From Variovorax sp. WDL1 (GTDB lineage: Bacteria > Pseudomonadota > Gammaproteobacteria > Burkholderiales > Burkholderiaceae_C), in contig NZ_LMTS01000163.1 in assembly GCF_001541225.1 (NCBI RefSeq), positions 126,305 through 190,304 on the forward strand: DNA of 64,000 nucleotides, given 5' to 3'. Positions 10,124 to 18,032 of the stretch are shown here, piece by piece. Position numbers and translations under genes: made by a program. The notes below the pieces were generated by a model. It saw only the letters and a program-made list of their open reading frames with translations, searched no databases and was not told the DNA's origin. The number at the start of each line of letters is the position of its first letter. Positions within the stretch are counted from its first letter, which is position 1.

Positions 10124-10339
10124 TCAGCGGGATTCGTCCTCGCCGGGCAGCACGGCGTCGGCCGCGGCGCCCACTGCCTTGCCGGTGATGCGCGCGGTGC
10201 CGATGGCCGCATCGGCCGCCAGGCCCACGGCGCCGGCGGTCACGCTCACCGCGGTGCTGGCCACGGTGACGACGGCACAGCCGCCCAGCGGCAGGCTGCA
10301 TGCGAGGATGAGGATGGCGGACAGGGCAATGTGCTTCAC
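10124..10339 (-). CDS. Small predicted lipoprotein
   Basis: 71 residues. The start [14 protein letters not shown] leads to a lipobox ending LGGC at Cys21, followed by an alanine- and glycine-rich stretch ([22 protein letters not shown]) and an acidic end. It resembles short Ala-rich lipoproteins common in beta- and gammaproteobacteria, whose function is unknown. It lies between metG and the sulP gene on the same strand, about 30 bases from each. Confidence 0.65.
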   Translation of the reverse strand: MKHIALSAILILACSLPLGGCAVVTVASTAVSVTAGAVGLAADAAIGTARITGKAVGAAADAVLPGEDESR

Positions 10340-10368
10340 GGGCAGGCTGCGCTCTGGTGGGAGGCGCG

Positions 10369-12447
10369 TCAGCGTACCCGCATCCCCGGCTGAGCGCCAG
10401 TCGAGGGCTCGAGCACGTAGATCCCCGGCTGCGCCTTTTCGTCGGCATGGCTGGCGGCCAGCACCATGCCTTCGGAAACGCCGAACTTCATCTTGCGCGG
10501 CGCCAGGTTCGCGACCAGCACGGTGAGCTTGCCTACCAGCTGCTCGGGCTGGTAGGCGGAGGCGATGCCGGAGAACACGTTGCGGGTGCGCCCTTCACCG
10601 GCATCGAGCGTCAGGTGCAGCAGCTTGGTGGAGCCCTCGACCTTCTGGCAGGTCACGATCCTGGCGATGCGCAGATCGATCTTCGCGAAGTCGTCGATGG
10701 TGATGGTCGGCGCGATGCCTTCGCCGCCGGGCAGGGCAGTGGCTGCGGTTGCTTCTGCCGCCGGCTCGGGCGCTTCGAACAGCTGGTCGATCTGCTTGAC
10801 GTCCACGCGCTGCATGAGGTGCTTGTATTCGGCGATCGCATGGCCTTCGCCGAGCAGCCGCGCCGCATCGGCGAACACCAGCGGCTCGCTTCGCAGGAAG
10901 CCCTCGACCTGCGCCGCCAGTGCCGGCAATACCGGCTTCAGGTAGATGGTCATCAAGCGGAAGGCCTCGATGCAGGTGGTGCATACGTCGTGCAGCCGCG
11001 TCTCCATGCCGGCCTGCTTGGCCAGTTCCCAGGGCTTGTTCTGGTCCACGTACTCGTTGACCTTGTCGGCCAGCGCCATGATCTCGCGGAGTGCGCGCGC
11101 GAAGTCGCGCCCGTCGTAAAGCGCGGCGAGCGGCCGGGCGGCTTCCTGCAGCGTTGCCAGCAGCGCCGCGCCGTCGGTGCTCACGATGCCCAGCTTGCCC
11201 CCGAAGCGCTTGGCGACGAAGCCGGCCGCGCGGCTCGCGATGTTGATGTACTTGCCGATCAGGTCGGCGTTCACGCGGGCGATGAAGTCGTCGGGGTTGA
11301 AGTCGACATCCTCCACCTTGGCGTTGAGCTTGGCCGCGATGTAGTAGCGCAGCCACTCGGGGTTCATGCCGATCGAGAGGTACTTGAGCGGGTCGATGCC
11401 GGTGCCGCGGCTCTTGCTCATCTTCTCGCCCGAGACGGTGATGAAGCCGTGCACGTTCACCTGGCCGGGCGTCTTGCGGCCGCTGAACTGCAGCATCGCG
11501 GGCCAGAAAAGCGTGTGGAAGTAGACGATGTCCTTGCCGATGAAGTGCACCTGCTCCACCGCCGGATCGGCCACGAAGTCGTCGAAGCTCTGCGTGGTGC
11601 GCGAGGGCTCGTGCCAGTGGGCCGCAGCCTGTCCCTTGTCGAAATGGTTCTTCAGGCTGGCCAGGTAGCCGACGGGCGCGTCCAGCCAGACATAGAAGTA
11701 CTTGCCCGGCGCATCCGGGATCTCGATGCCGAAGTAGGGCGCCTCGCGCGAGATGTCCCAGTCGGCCATGCCGGCCTCGAACCACTCGCTGGCCTTCTTG
11801 GCCATCTCGGGTTGCAGCTTGCCGTCCTGGGTCCAGGCCTTGAGGAAGTCGACCACCTTCGGGTCGGAAAGCTTGAAGAAGAAGTGCTCGGAGCTTCGCA
11901 GCTCGGGGGCCGCGCCGGTCAGCGTCGAATAGGGGTTGATGAGCTCGGTGGGCGCATACACGCTGCTGCACACCTCGCAGGAGTCGCCGTACTGGTCCTT
12001 GGCGTGGCACACCGGGCATTCGCCCTTGATGTAGCGGTCGGGCAGGAACATGCCCTTCACCGGATCGTAGAACTGCTCGATGGTGCGCGCGGCAATCATG
12101 TCCGCCGCCTTGAGCTTCCTGTAGATGCCCTGGGCCAGTTCGGTGTTCTCCGGGCTGTCGGTGGAGTGCCAGTTGTCGAAGCGGATGTGGAAGCCGTCGA
12201 GGTATTCCTTGCGGCCGGCCGCAATCTCGCCGACGAATTCCTGGGGCGTCTTGCCGGCCTTCTCGGCCGCGATCATGATCGGCGCGCCGTGCGCATCGTC
12301 TGCGCCCACGAAGTGCACCATATGGCCCTGCATGCGCTGGAACCGCACCCAGATGTCGGCCTGGATGTATTCCATGATGTGGCCGACGTGGAACTTGCCA
12401 TTGGCATACGGCAGGGCGGTGGTGACGAAGAGCTTGCGCTGGGGCAT
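10369..12447 (-). CDS. metG: Methionyl-tRNA synthetase
   Basis: Charges tRNA-Met with methionine. 692 residues from [23 protein letters not shown], which includes the HIGH-type motif at HVGH. A zinc knuckle is formed by [17 protein letters not shown] near residue 145, and the KMSKS loop reads [14 protein letters not shown]. The C-terminus carries the EMAP/Trbp111-like tRNA-binding domain ([20 protein letters not shown]), which makes the dimeric long form. The frame is open far upstream, but the family start is at 12447, which faces yceH 114 bases away on the other strand. Confidence 0.97.
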   Translation of the reverse strand: MPQRKLFVTTALPYANGKFHVGHIMEYIQADIWVRFQRMQGHMVHFVGADDAHGAPIMIAAEKAGKTPQEFVGEIAAGRKEYLDGFHIRFDNWHSTDSPENTELAQGIYRKLKAADMIAARTIEQFYDPVKGMFLPDRYIKGECPVCHAKDQYGDSCEVCSSVYAPTELINPYSTLTGAAPELRSSEHFFFKLSDPKVVDFLKAWTQDGKLQPEMAKKASEWFEAGMADWDISREAPYFGIEIPDAPGKYFYVWLDAPVGYLASLKNHFDKGQAAAHWHEPSRTTQSFDDFVADPAVEQVHFIGKDIVYFHTLFWPAMLQFSGRKTPGQVNVHGFITVSGEKMSKSRGTGIDPLKYLSIGMNPEWLRYYIAAKLNAKVEDVDFNPDDFIARVNADLIGKYINIASRAAGFVAKRFGGKLGIVSTDGAALLATLQEAARPLAALYDGRDFARALREIMALADKVNEYVDQNKPWELAKQAGMETRLHDVCTTCIEAFRLMTIYLKPVLPALAAQVEGFLRSEPLVFADAARLLGEGHAIAEYKHLMQRVDVKQIDQLFEAPEPAAEATAATALPGGEGIAPTITIDDFAKIDLRIARIVTCQKVEGSTKLLHLTLDAGEGRTRNVFSGIASAYQPEQLVGKLTVLVANLAPRKMKFGVSEGMVLAASHADEKAQPGIYVLEPSTGAQPGMRVR

Positions 12448-12561
12448 CGAGGGGCGCTTTCTGCGGGAACGGACGGGAGCCGGCGGCCGTGCGGCCGGCG
12501 GGAGGGGCATTTTAGGCGGCGCACGGCGCTTACACTTTGGCCCCCTTTCCGAGCCGCTGCC

Positions 12562-13236
12562 ATGACCTCTGCCCTGCCGATCCTGTCCGCCGTCGAAACA
12601 CGCGTCCTCGGCGTGCTGGCCGAGAAGCAGCGCACCGTGCCCGACAGCTACCCGCTGACGCTCAACACCCTGGTGTCCGGCTGCAACCAGAAGACCAGCC
12701 GCAACCCGCTGATGGAGCTGTCCGAGACCGAGGCCCAGGCCGCGCTGGACAGCCTCAAGGGCTACAGCCTCGTCATGGAATCGAGCGGCGGACGCGTCGC
12801 GCGCTACGAGCACAACATCGAGCGCGTGCTGCGCGTGCCCTCCCAGTCGACCATCCTGCTGACAGTGCTGATGCTGCGCGGCCCGCAGACCGCCGGCGAA
12901 CTGCGCATCGCCAGCGAGCGGATGCACAACTTCGCCGACATCTCCTCGGTCGAAGCCTTCCTGGACGAGCTGGCCGAGCGGCCGGCCGGCGCGCTGGTCG
13001 TGAAGCTGGGGCGGCTGCCGGGGGCACGCGAGAGCCGCTGGATGCACCTGCTGGCCGGTCCGCCGTTGGAACATATGTTGGAGACTGCGGGAGCGCCGGC
13101 GGGCCGCGGCGATGCTTCGCTGGGCGAGGTGGCCGCGCTGAAGGCCAACGTCGCCCGCCTCGAGGCCGAGGTCGCGGCCCTCAAGGCGTTGACCGCGCGC
13201 ATCTGTTCGGAACTGGGCATCGCGGACCAGGCCTGA
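12562..13236 (+). CDS. yceH: YceH family (DUF480) protein
   Basis: 224 residues. The N-terminal region [21 protein letters not shown] and [15 protein letters not shown] is the signature of the DUF480/YceH family, which folds as two winged helices and has no proven role. A C-terminal coiled coil ([19 protein letters not shown]) is typical. TACACT about 25 bases before the ATG is a likely -10 element. It is divergent from metG. Confidence 0.9.
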   Translation: MTSALPILSAVETRVLGVLAEKQRTVPDSYPLTLNTLVSGCNQKTSRNPLMELSETEAQAALDSLKGYSLVMESSGGRVARYEHNIERVLRVPSQSTILLTVLMLRGPQTAGELRIASERMHNFADISSVEAFLDELAERPAGALVVKLGRLPGARESRWMHLLAGPPLEHMLETAGAPAGRGDASLGEVAALKANVARLEAEVAALKALTARICSELGIADQA

Positions 13237-13245
13237 GCCCGGCGC

Positions 13246-13458
13246 GTGGACGCGCTCGTGGTCGAGGCCATGGCCGTCAGCAAGGACAGCCTGTAGCAGA
13301 CGCTGGGCCTGCCCCGGGCCAAGGTCTTGTTGCAGGGACGAGTCCCCGTATGTCCTCGGCTTGCCCGCCTGGTGGGCCAGGCGCAGGCCGCCTGGGTGCC
13401 CGCGCTGCCCTGTAGGGTCAACCGGCGGCCGGCGGGCGCCCCCTCGGCACCGCACTAG
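13246..13458 (+). pseudogene. Decayed Xre/MbcA/ParS-type antitoxin remnant
   Basis: Reading from the GTG at 13246 gives [16 protein letters not shown], then a stop, then [14 protein letters not shown] and [13 protein letters not shown]. The pieces resemble the helix-turn-helix and toxin-binding core of the Xre/MbcA/ParS antitoxins that pair with RES-domain toxins. The in-frame stop after 16 residues and the loss of the C-terminal half mean it cannot work as it stands. No RES toxin follows; apbC begins 23 bases later. The match is from memory of the family and is moderate. Confidence 0.45.
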
Positions 13459-13481
13459 ACTACCCGCCATCAGGAGCCCCC

Positions 13482-14573
13482 ATGACCGTTACACCCCAGG
13501 CGCTCACCGAAGCGCTCAAGTCCGTCCTCGACCCCAACACGGGCAAGGACTTCGTCAGCACCAAGTCGCTGAAGAACCTCCAGATCCACGAGGGCGACGT
13601 CTCGTTCGACATCGAGCTCGGCTACCCCGCCAAGAGCCAGGCCCCGGCGCTGCGCAAGGCGCTGGTCGCGGCGGCGAAGACCGTGCCCGGCGTCGAGAAC
13701 GTCTCGGCCAACATCGCCACCAAGGTGATCAGCCATGCGGTGCAGCGTGGCGTGCAGCTGATGCCCAACGTCAAGAACATCATCGCCGTGGCCTCGGGCA
13801 AGGGCGGGGTGGGCAAGAGCACCACTGCCGCCAACCTCGCGCTCGCGCTAGCGGCCGAAGGGGCCAGCGTCGGCCTGCTCGATGCCGACATCTACGGCCC
13901 CAGCCAGCCGATGATGCTGGGCATCTCGCGCCGGCCGGAGAGCGAGGACGGCAAGACCATGGAGCCGCTGGAGAACCACGGCGTGCAGGTGATGTCCATC
14001 GGCTTCCTGGTCGACCAGGACGAGGCCATGATCTGGCGCGGCCCCATGGCCACGCAGGCGCTGGAGCAGCTCCTGCGCCAGACCAACTGGAAGGACCTCG
14101 ACTACCTGATCGTCGACATGCCTCCGGGCACCGGCGACATCCAGCTCACGCTGTCGCAGCGCGTGCCGATGACCGGCGCGGTGATCGTCACCACGCCGCA
14201 GGACATCGCGCTGCTCGACGCCAGGAAGGGCATCAAGATGTTCGAGAAGGTGGGCGTGCCCATCCTCGGCATCGTGGAGAACATGGCGGTGCACGTGTGC
14301 TCCAACTGCGGCCACGTCGAGCACATCTTCGGTGCCGAGGGCGGCAAGAAGATGGCCGAGCAATACGACATGGCCTACCTGGGCGCGCTGCCGCTGGACA
14401 TCAACATCCGGCTGCAGGCCGACAGCGGCAAGCCGACGGTGGTGGCCGATCCCGATGGCGAAGTGGCGGGCATCTACAAGGCGGTCGCGCGGCGGGTCGC
14501 AGTGGGCATCGCCGAGAAGGCCAAGGACTTCTCGGCCAAGTTCCCCACCATCACGGTCAGCAAGAACACGTGA
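13482..14573 (+). CDS. apbC: Iron-sulfur cluster carrier protein ApbC/Mrp
   Basis: P-loop ATPase that carries and delivers [4Fe-4S] clusters. 363 residues: an N-terminal MIP18/DUF59-type domain (about 1-85, with VLDPNTGKD), then the Mrp domain with the deviant Walker [18 protein letters not shown] near 105-120, a VDMPPGTGD Walker B-like motif, and the CxxC pair in [12 protein letters not shown] that binds the cluster. A cluster donor fits with the Fe-S-rich formate dehydrogenases that follow, though the gene is a common housekeeping one. TAGACT some 24 bases before the ATG may be the -10 element, inside the antitoxin remnant. Confidence 0.95.
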   Translation: MTVTPQALTEALKSVLDPNTGKDFVSTKSLKNLQIHEGDVSFDIELGYPAKSQAPALRKALVAAAKTVPGVENVSANIATKVISHAVQRGVQLMPNVKNIIAVASGKGGVGKSTTAANLALALAAEGASVGLLDADIYGPSQPMMLGISRRPESEDGKTMEPLENHGVQVMSIGFLVDQDEAMIWRGPMATQALEQLLRQTNWKDLDYLIVDMPPGTGDIQLTLSQRVPMTGAVIVTTPQDIALLDARKGIKMFEKVGVPILGIVENMAVHVCSNCGHVEHIFGAEGGKKMAEQYDMAYLGALPLDINIRLQADSGKPTVVADPDGEVAGIYKAVARRVAVGIAEKAKDFSAKFPTITVSKNT

Positions 14574-14583
14574 CCCCGGCTGC

Positions 14584-15567
14584 ATGAACCTGCTCGCGTC
14601 GATGCGCTACCTGGTCGCGCTGAGCGAGCACCGCCATTTCGGCCGCGCCGCGCAGGCCTGCTACATCACGCAGCCGGCGCTGTCGAATGCGCTGCGCGCG
14701 CTGGAGTCCGAGTTCGGCGTGGTGATCGTCAAGCGCGGGCGCACCTACGCCGGTCTCACGCACGAGGGCGAGGCGGTGCTGGCCGCGGCGCACCGCATGC
14801 TGCACGAGAACGAGGTGCTGCAACAGCTGCTCAAGAGCGAGGAGGCGCATCCGCGCGGCGGCCTGCGCATGGCCGCCGTGCCGACCGCGATTCCCATGCT
14901 GGCGCGTTTTGCGGCACGGCTGCAGGCGCGGCATCCGGGCATCGCGCCGACCGTGCTGTCGATGAGCTCGCTGGAGCTCGAGACCGGGCTGGAGAACCTG
15001 TCGCTGGACATCGCGCTCGGCTACACGGAGCGCATGCACCTGCGCGAGGTCAAGCTCACGGCCTGGCCGCAGAGCATCGAACACTATTTCTTGCTGCGCC
15101 GCGGCAAGGAAGCCGAGGCGGCGGCCCTGCGCATCGGCGCCCCCGTGGGCTGGGCCGAGGCGGCGCGCCTGCCGCTGTGCCTGCTGACGCCCGAGATGCA
15201 CAACCGCGCCATCGTGGACCAGGCCTTCGCGTCGGCGGGCGCCACCGTCGCGCCGGCCATAGAAACCAACTCGGTGCTGACGCTCGCGCTCAGCGTTATG
15301 TCGGGCGAGGTCTGCGCAGTGCTGCCCGGTGCCATGGTGGACGCGGTGCGCGGCCAGGGCGCCCTCGAGGCGCTGCCCCTGGTGGCGCCGGAGGTGCGCA
15401 CGCCGATCGGCTTCATGACCCAGACGGCCGTGCGACCCTCCCGCGCGCTCGATGCCGCGCTGGCGATGCTGCAGGAGCCCGGCTGGCGCGCCGAGGTGGC
15501 GGCCCACAGCGGCTCGCTCGGCGCCTCCAGCGGCGCCTCCTCGGCGATGGCCCGGGTCGGCGGCTAG
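14584..15567 (+). CDS. LysR-type transcriptional regulator, likely FdsR-like
   Basis: 327 residues: N-terminal winged helix (FGRAAQACYITQPALSNALRALESEFG) and C-terminal effector domain with the hinge region KSEEAHPRGGLRMAAVPT. It begins 10 bases after apbC. In Cupriavidus a LysR protein named FdsR controls the neighbouring fds operon; the same neighbourhood here, with only the convergent DUF2501 gene between, suggests the same role. The C-terminus ends in a Ser/Ala/Gly-rich tail. The target could be the dyad at 16131-16160. Confidence 0.85.
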   Translation: MNLLASMRYLVALSEHRHFGRAAQACYITQPALSNALRALESEFGVVIVKRGRTYAGLTHEGEAVLAAAHRMLHENEVLQQLLKSEEAHPRGGLRMAAVPTAIPMLARFAARLQARHPGIAPTVLSMSSLELETGLENLSLDIALGYTERMHLREVKLTAWPQSIEHYFLLRRGKEAEAAALRIGAPVGWAEAARLPLCLLTPEMHNRAIVDQAFASAGATVAPAIETNSVLTLALSVMSGEVCAVLPGAMVDAVRGQGALEALPLVAPEVRTPIGFMTQTAVRPSRALDAALAMLQEPGWRAEVAAHSGSLGASSGASSAMARVGG

Positions 15568-16037
15568 ACGAGCGATTTCGCGTTGGTGAGCACGTAGTCG
15601 CAGGCCTGGGTCTTGAGCTTGGCACCCAGGCTCTTGAGGTTGAGCGAAGCGCCGTCGCTGCCTTGCAGCAGGCCCTTGCTCCCATTGGCGAACCCCGTCT
15701 GCTGCGCCTTGTTGCCGGTGACCATGCCCAGCAGCTTGTCCTTGACGCCGCCGGCCGCGTTGTTGCTCAGGTAGTTGTTCTTGATGCAGTACTGGAGCAC
15801 GCCGGCTGCATTGCCCATGCTGCTCGCTCCGATGGCGGGCATCGAAATGCCGAGGCTCTTGGCGAGCGCGGCGCCCGCGGCCCCCGTCGTTCCGGCATTG
15901 CCGGCGGTGCCCGACTCGGTTCCTGCCTTCGCGCCGCCCAGGTTGTCCTTGAGCGCATCGAGCATCTGGTTCTGGGCAAAGCCCGCCTGCGCAAGGGCCA
16001 GCAGCGCGGCGGTGGCCACTATCGATGGAAAGTGCAT
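15564..16037 (-). CDS. DUF2501 family secreted protein (YjjA-like)
   Basis: 157 residues with a cleavable signal peptide (MHFPSIVATAALLALAQAGFAQ). The mature part is rich in Gly, Ala, Asn and Ser and ends with the conserved DUF2501 core (YCIKNNYLSNNAAGGVKDKL and ACDYVLTNAKSL). E. coli YjjA is the named relative; its function is unknown. It converges on the LysR gene, with the two stop ends overlapping by 4 bases, and its start is divergent from fdsGB. Confidence 0.82.
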   Translation of the reverse strand: MHFPSIVATAALLALAQAGFAQNQMLDALKDNLGGAKAGTESGTAGNAGTTGAAGAALAKSLGISMPAIGASSMGNAAGVLQYCIKNNYLSNNAAGGVKDKLLGMVTGNKAQQTGFANGSKGLLQGSDGASLNLKSLGAKLKTQACDYVLTNAKSLV

Positions 16038-16130
16038 GATCGTCTCCAGCGGAGCCTGATGCCCCGTCCGGGTCAGGATAGCGCGAAAGGTCTGCGCAGG
16101 GCTGCGCGCCGCTGGCGGCCTTCATTTTCG

Positions 16131-16160
16131 AATTGAATCACTCCATGTGCGGATTCAATT
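16131..16160. promoter_or_regulatory. Inverted repeat upstream of fdsGB, candidate regulator site
   Basis: AATTGAAT at 16131-16138 and ATTCAATT at 16153-16160 form a perfect 8-bp dyad with a 14-base gap. It ends 63 bases before the fdsGB ATG, in the 186-base divergent gap. Size and symmetry fit a LysR-type operator, and a LysR gene is two genes away. The A/T-rich arms stand out against a GC-rich background. Confidence 0.5.
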
Positions 16161-16223
16161 TGCCAAGCGCCGCCGGGCGCTCCACAGTGCAGCCGAGGCA
16201 TCCCGCCGTCGACGGCCGAGGCA

Positions 16224-18032
16224 ATGAACCACCCAGGCACCCAGAACGAGATCCAGGCGATTCCACTCGCCACCCCCGACCAGTTGCGTGAGCGCATCCG
16301 GCGCAAGAGCAAGCTCAAGGGGCGCCAGCCCGAGGCGGAGGCGCTGCGGGAAGTGCGCGAGCTCCTCGGCCCGAAGCCCGACGGCGGCTGGCCCCGCGAC
16401 CTTCTCATCGAGCACCTGCACCGGCTCAACGACGCCAGCCTCGGCCTGCACGACCGGCACCTGGTGGCGCTGGCCTCGCTCACGAACATCCCGATGGCCG
16501 AGGTCTACGAGGTCGCGACCTTCTATCACCACTTCGAGATCCTGCGCGGCGACGAGCAGGCGCCCGGCCTCACCGTGCGCGTGTGCGACGGACTGGCCTG
16601 CGAGCTGGCGGGCGCCCGGGACCTGCTGGCGCGGCTGCCTGCGCTGCTCGGTGCGGCGGGCCGCCAGGACGTGCGCGTGATCTCCGCGCCCTGCATCGGC
16701 CGCTGCGAGCAGGCGCCCGCCGCGGCTGTCCACCAGCGCGCCGTGCCGATGGCGAACGCGGACAAGATCCTGCTGGCGCTGGAATCTGCGCTGCCGCCAC
16801 GCGAGACCGGGCATTTCGAGCCCTCGGACTTCGCCGAAAAAAGCGTGACGCCGCCGCTCGACGCGGTGCAGACGCTGCCTCCCTTCACCGACTACGCCAC
16901 CTACCGCGCCAACGGCGGCTACGCCCTTGCCGCGGCGCTGGTCAACGGCGAGCAGGACGCGCAGGCCGTGGTCCAGGCCATGGAAGACTCCGGCCTGCGC
17001 GGCCTCGGCGGCGCGGGCTTCCCGGCGGGGCGCAAGTGGCGCATCGTGCGCGAGCAGCCGGCGCCCCGGCTCATGGCAGTCAACATCGACGAGGGCGAGC
17101 CCGGCACCTTCAAGGACCGCGCCTACCTCGAGCGCGATCCACACCGCTTCCTCGAAGGCCTGCTGATCGCGGCGCAGGTCGTGGGCACCGAGGCCTGCTA
17201 CATCTACCTGCGGGACGAATACCACGACTGCCGCGCGCTGCTGGAGGCCGAGTTGGCCAGGCTTCGGGCCGATCCGCCCTGCGAGTTGCCGCGCATCGAG
17301 CTCAGGCGCGGCGCCGGCGCCTACATCTGCGGCGAGGAGTCCGCGATGATCGAGAGCATCGAGGGCAAGCGCGGCGAGCCCCGCATGCGCCCGCCCTACA
17401 TCGCGCAGGTCGGCCTGTTCGGCCGGCCCACGCTGGAGCACAACTTCGAGACCCTCTACTGGGTCCGCGACATCGTCCAGCGGGGCCCCCAGTGGTTCAG
17501 CGGCTTCGGCCGCCACGGGCGCAAGGGGCTGCGCAGCTTCAGCGTGAGCGGGCGGGTGAAGCAGCCCGGCGTCAAGCTCGCACCTGCGGGCATCACGGTG
17601 CAGGAGCTGATCGACGAGTACTGCGGCGGCATGATGGACGGCCACCAGCTCTACGCCTACCTGCCCGGCGGCGCCTCGGGCGGCATCCTGCCGGCCCGCA
17701 TGAACGACATCCCGCTGGACTTCGACACCCTGCAGCCCCACGGCTGCTTCATCGGCTCCGCCGCCGTGATGGTGCTGAGCCAGCACGACAAGGCGCGCGA
17801 TGCGGCGCGCAACGTGATGCGCTTCTTCGAGCACGAGAGCTGCGGCCAGTGCACGCCCTGCCGCGTGGGCACGGCCAAGGCCGCGGCGCTGATGGAGGCG
17901 CCGGTGTGGGACCAGGCCACGCTGGAGGACCTGGCGCAGGTCATGGGCGATGCATCGATCTGCGGGCTCGGCCAGGCGGCGCCCAATCCGATCCGCTGCA
18001 TCCAGAAGTACTTTCCGCAGGAGATCGAATGA
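16224..18032 (+). CDS. fdsB: NAD-dependent formate dehydrogenase, fused gamma-beta subunit (FdsG-FdsB)
   Basis: 602 residues combining two subunits that are separate in many bacteria. Residues 1-165 are NuoE/FdsG-like, with a [2Fe-2S] site at Cys121, Cys126, Cys157 and Cys161. The rest is NuoF/FdsB-like: GLGGAGFPAGRKW and an NADH/FMN-binding region with GEPGTFKDR and GAYICGEESAMIESIEG, then the [4Fe-4S] site ESCGQCTPCR and SICGLG near the C-terminus. It passes electrons from the molybdenum subunit to NAD+. The stop overlaps the fdsA ATG by 4 bases (ATGA), indicating coupled translation. Fused forms are known in Methylobacterium FDH1. Confidence 0.93.
   Translation: MNHPGTQNEIQAIPLATPDQLRERIRRKSKLKGRQPEAEALREVRELLGPKPDGGWPRDLLIEHLHRLNDASLGLHDRHLVALASLTNIPMAEVYEVATFYHHFEILRGDEQAPGLTVRVCDGLACELAGARDLLARLPALLGAAGRQDVRVISAPCIGRCEQAPAAAVHQRAVPMANADKILLALESALPPRETGHFEPSDFAEKSVTPPLDAVQTLPPFTDYATYRANGGYALAAALVNGEQDAQAVVQAMEDSGLRGLGGAGFPAGRKWRIVREQPAPRLMAVNIDEGEPGTFKDRAYLERDPHRFLEGLLIAAQVVGTEACYIYLRDEYHDCRALLEAELARLRADPPCELPRIELRRGAGAYICGEESAMIESIEGKRGEPRMRPPYIAQVGLFGRPTLEHNFETLYWVRDIVQRGPQWFSGFGRHGRKGLRSFSVSGRVKQPGVKLAPAGITVQELIDEYCGGMMDGHQLYAYLPGGASGGILPARMNDIPLDFDTLQPHGCFIGSAAVMVLSQHDKARDAARNVMRFFEHESCGQCTPCRVGTAKAAALMEAPVWDQATLEDLAQVMGDASICGLGQAAPNPIRCIQKYFPQEIE

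Noticed and set aside
10357-13236. A 959-codon plus-strand frame over metG
   Set aside because: Only its last 224 codons (yceH) are real; the rest is antisense to metG.
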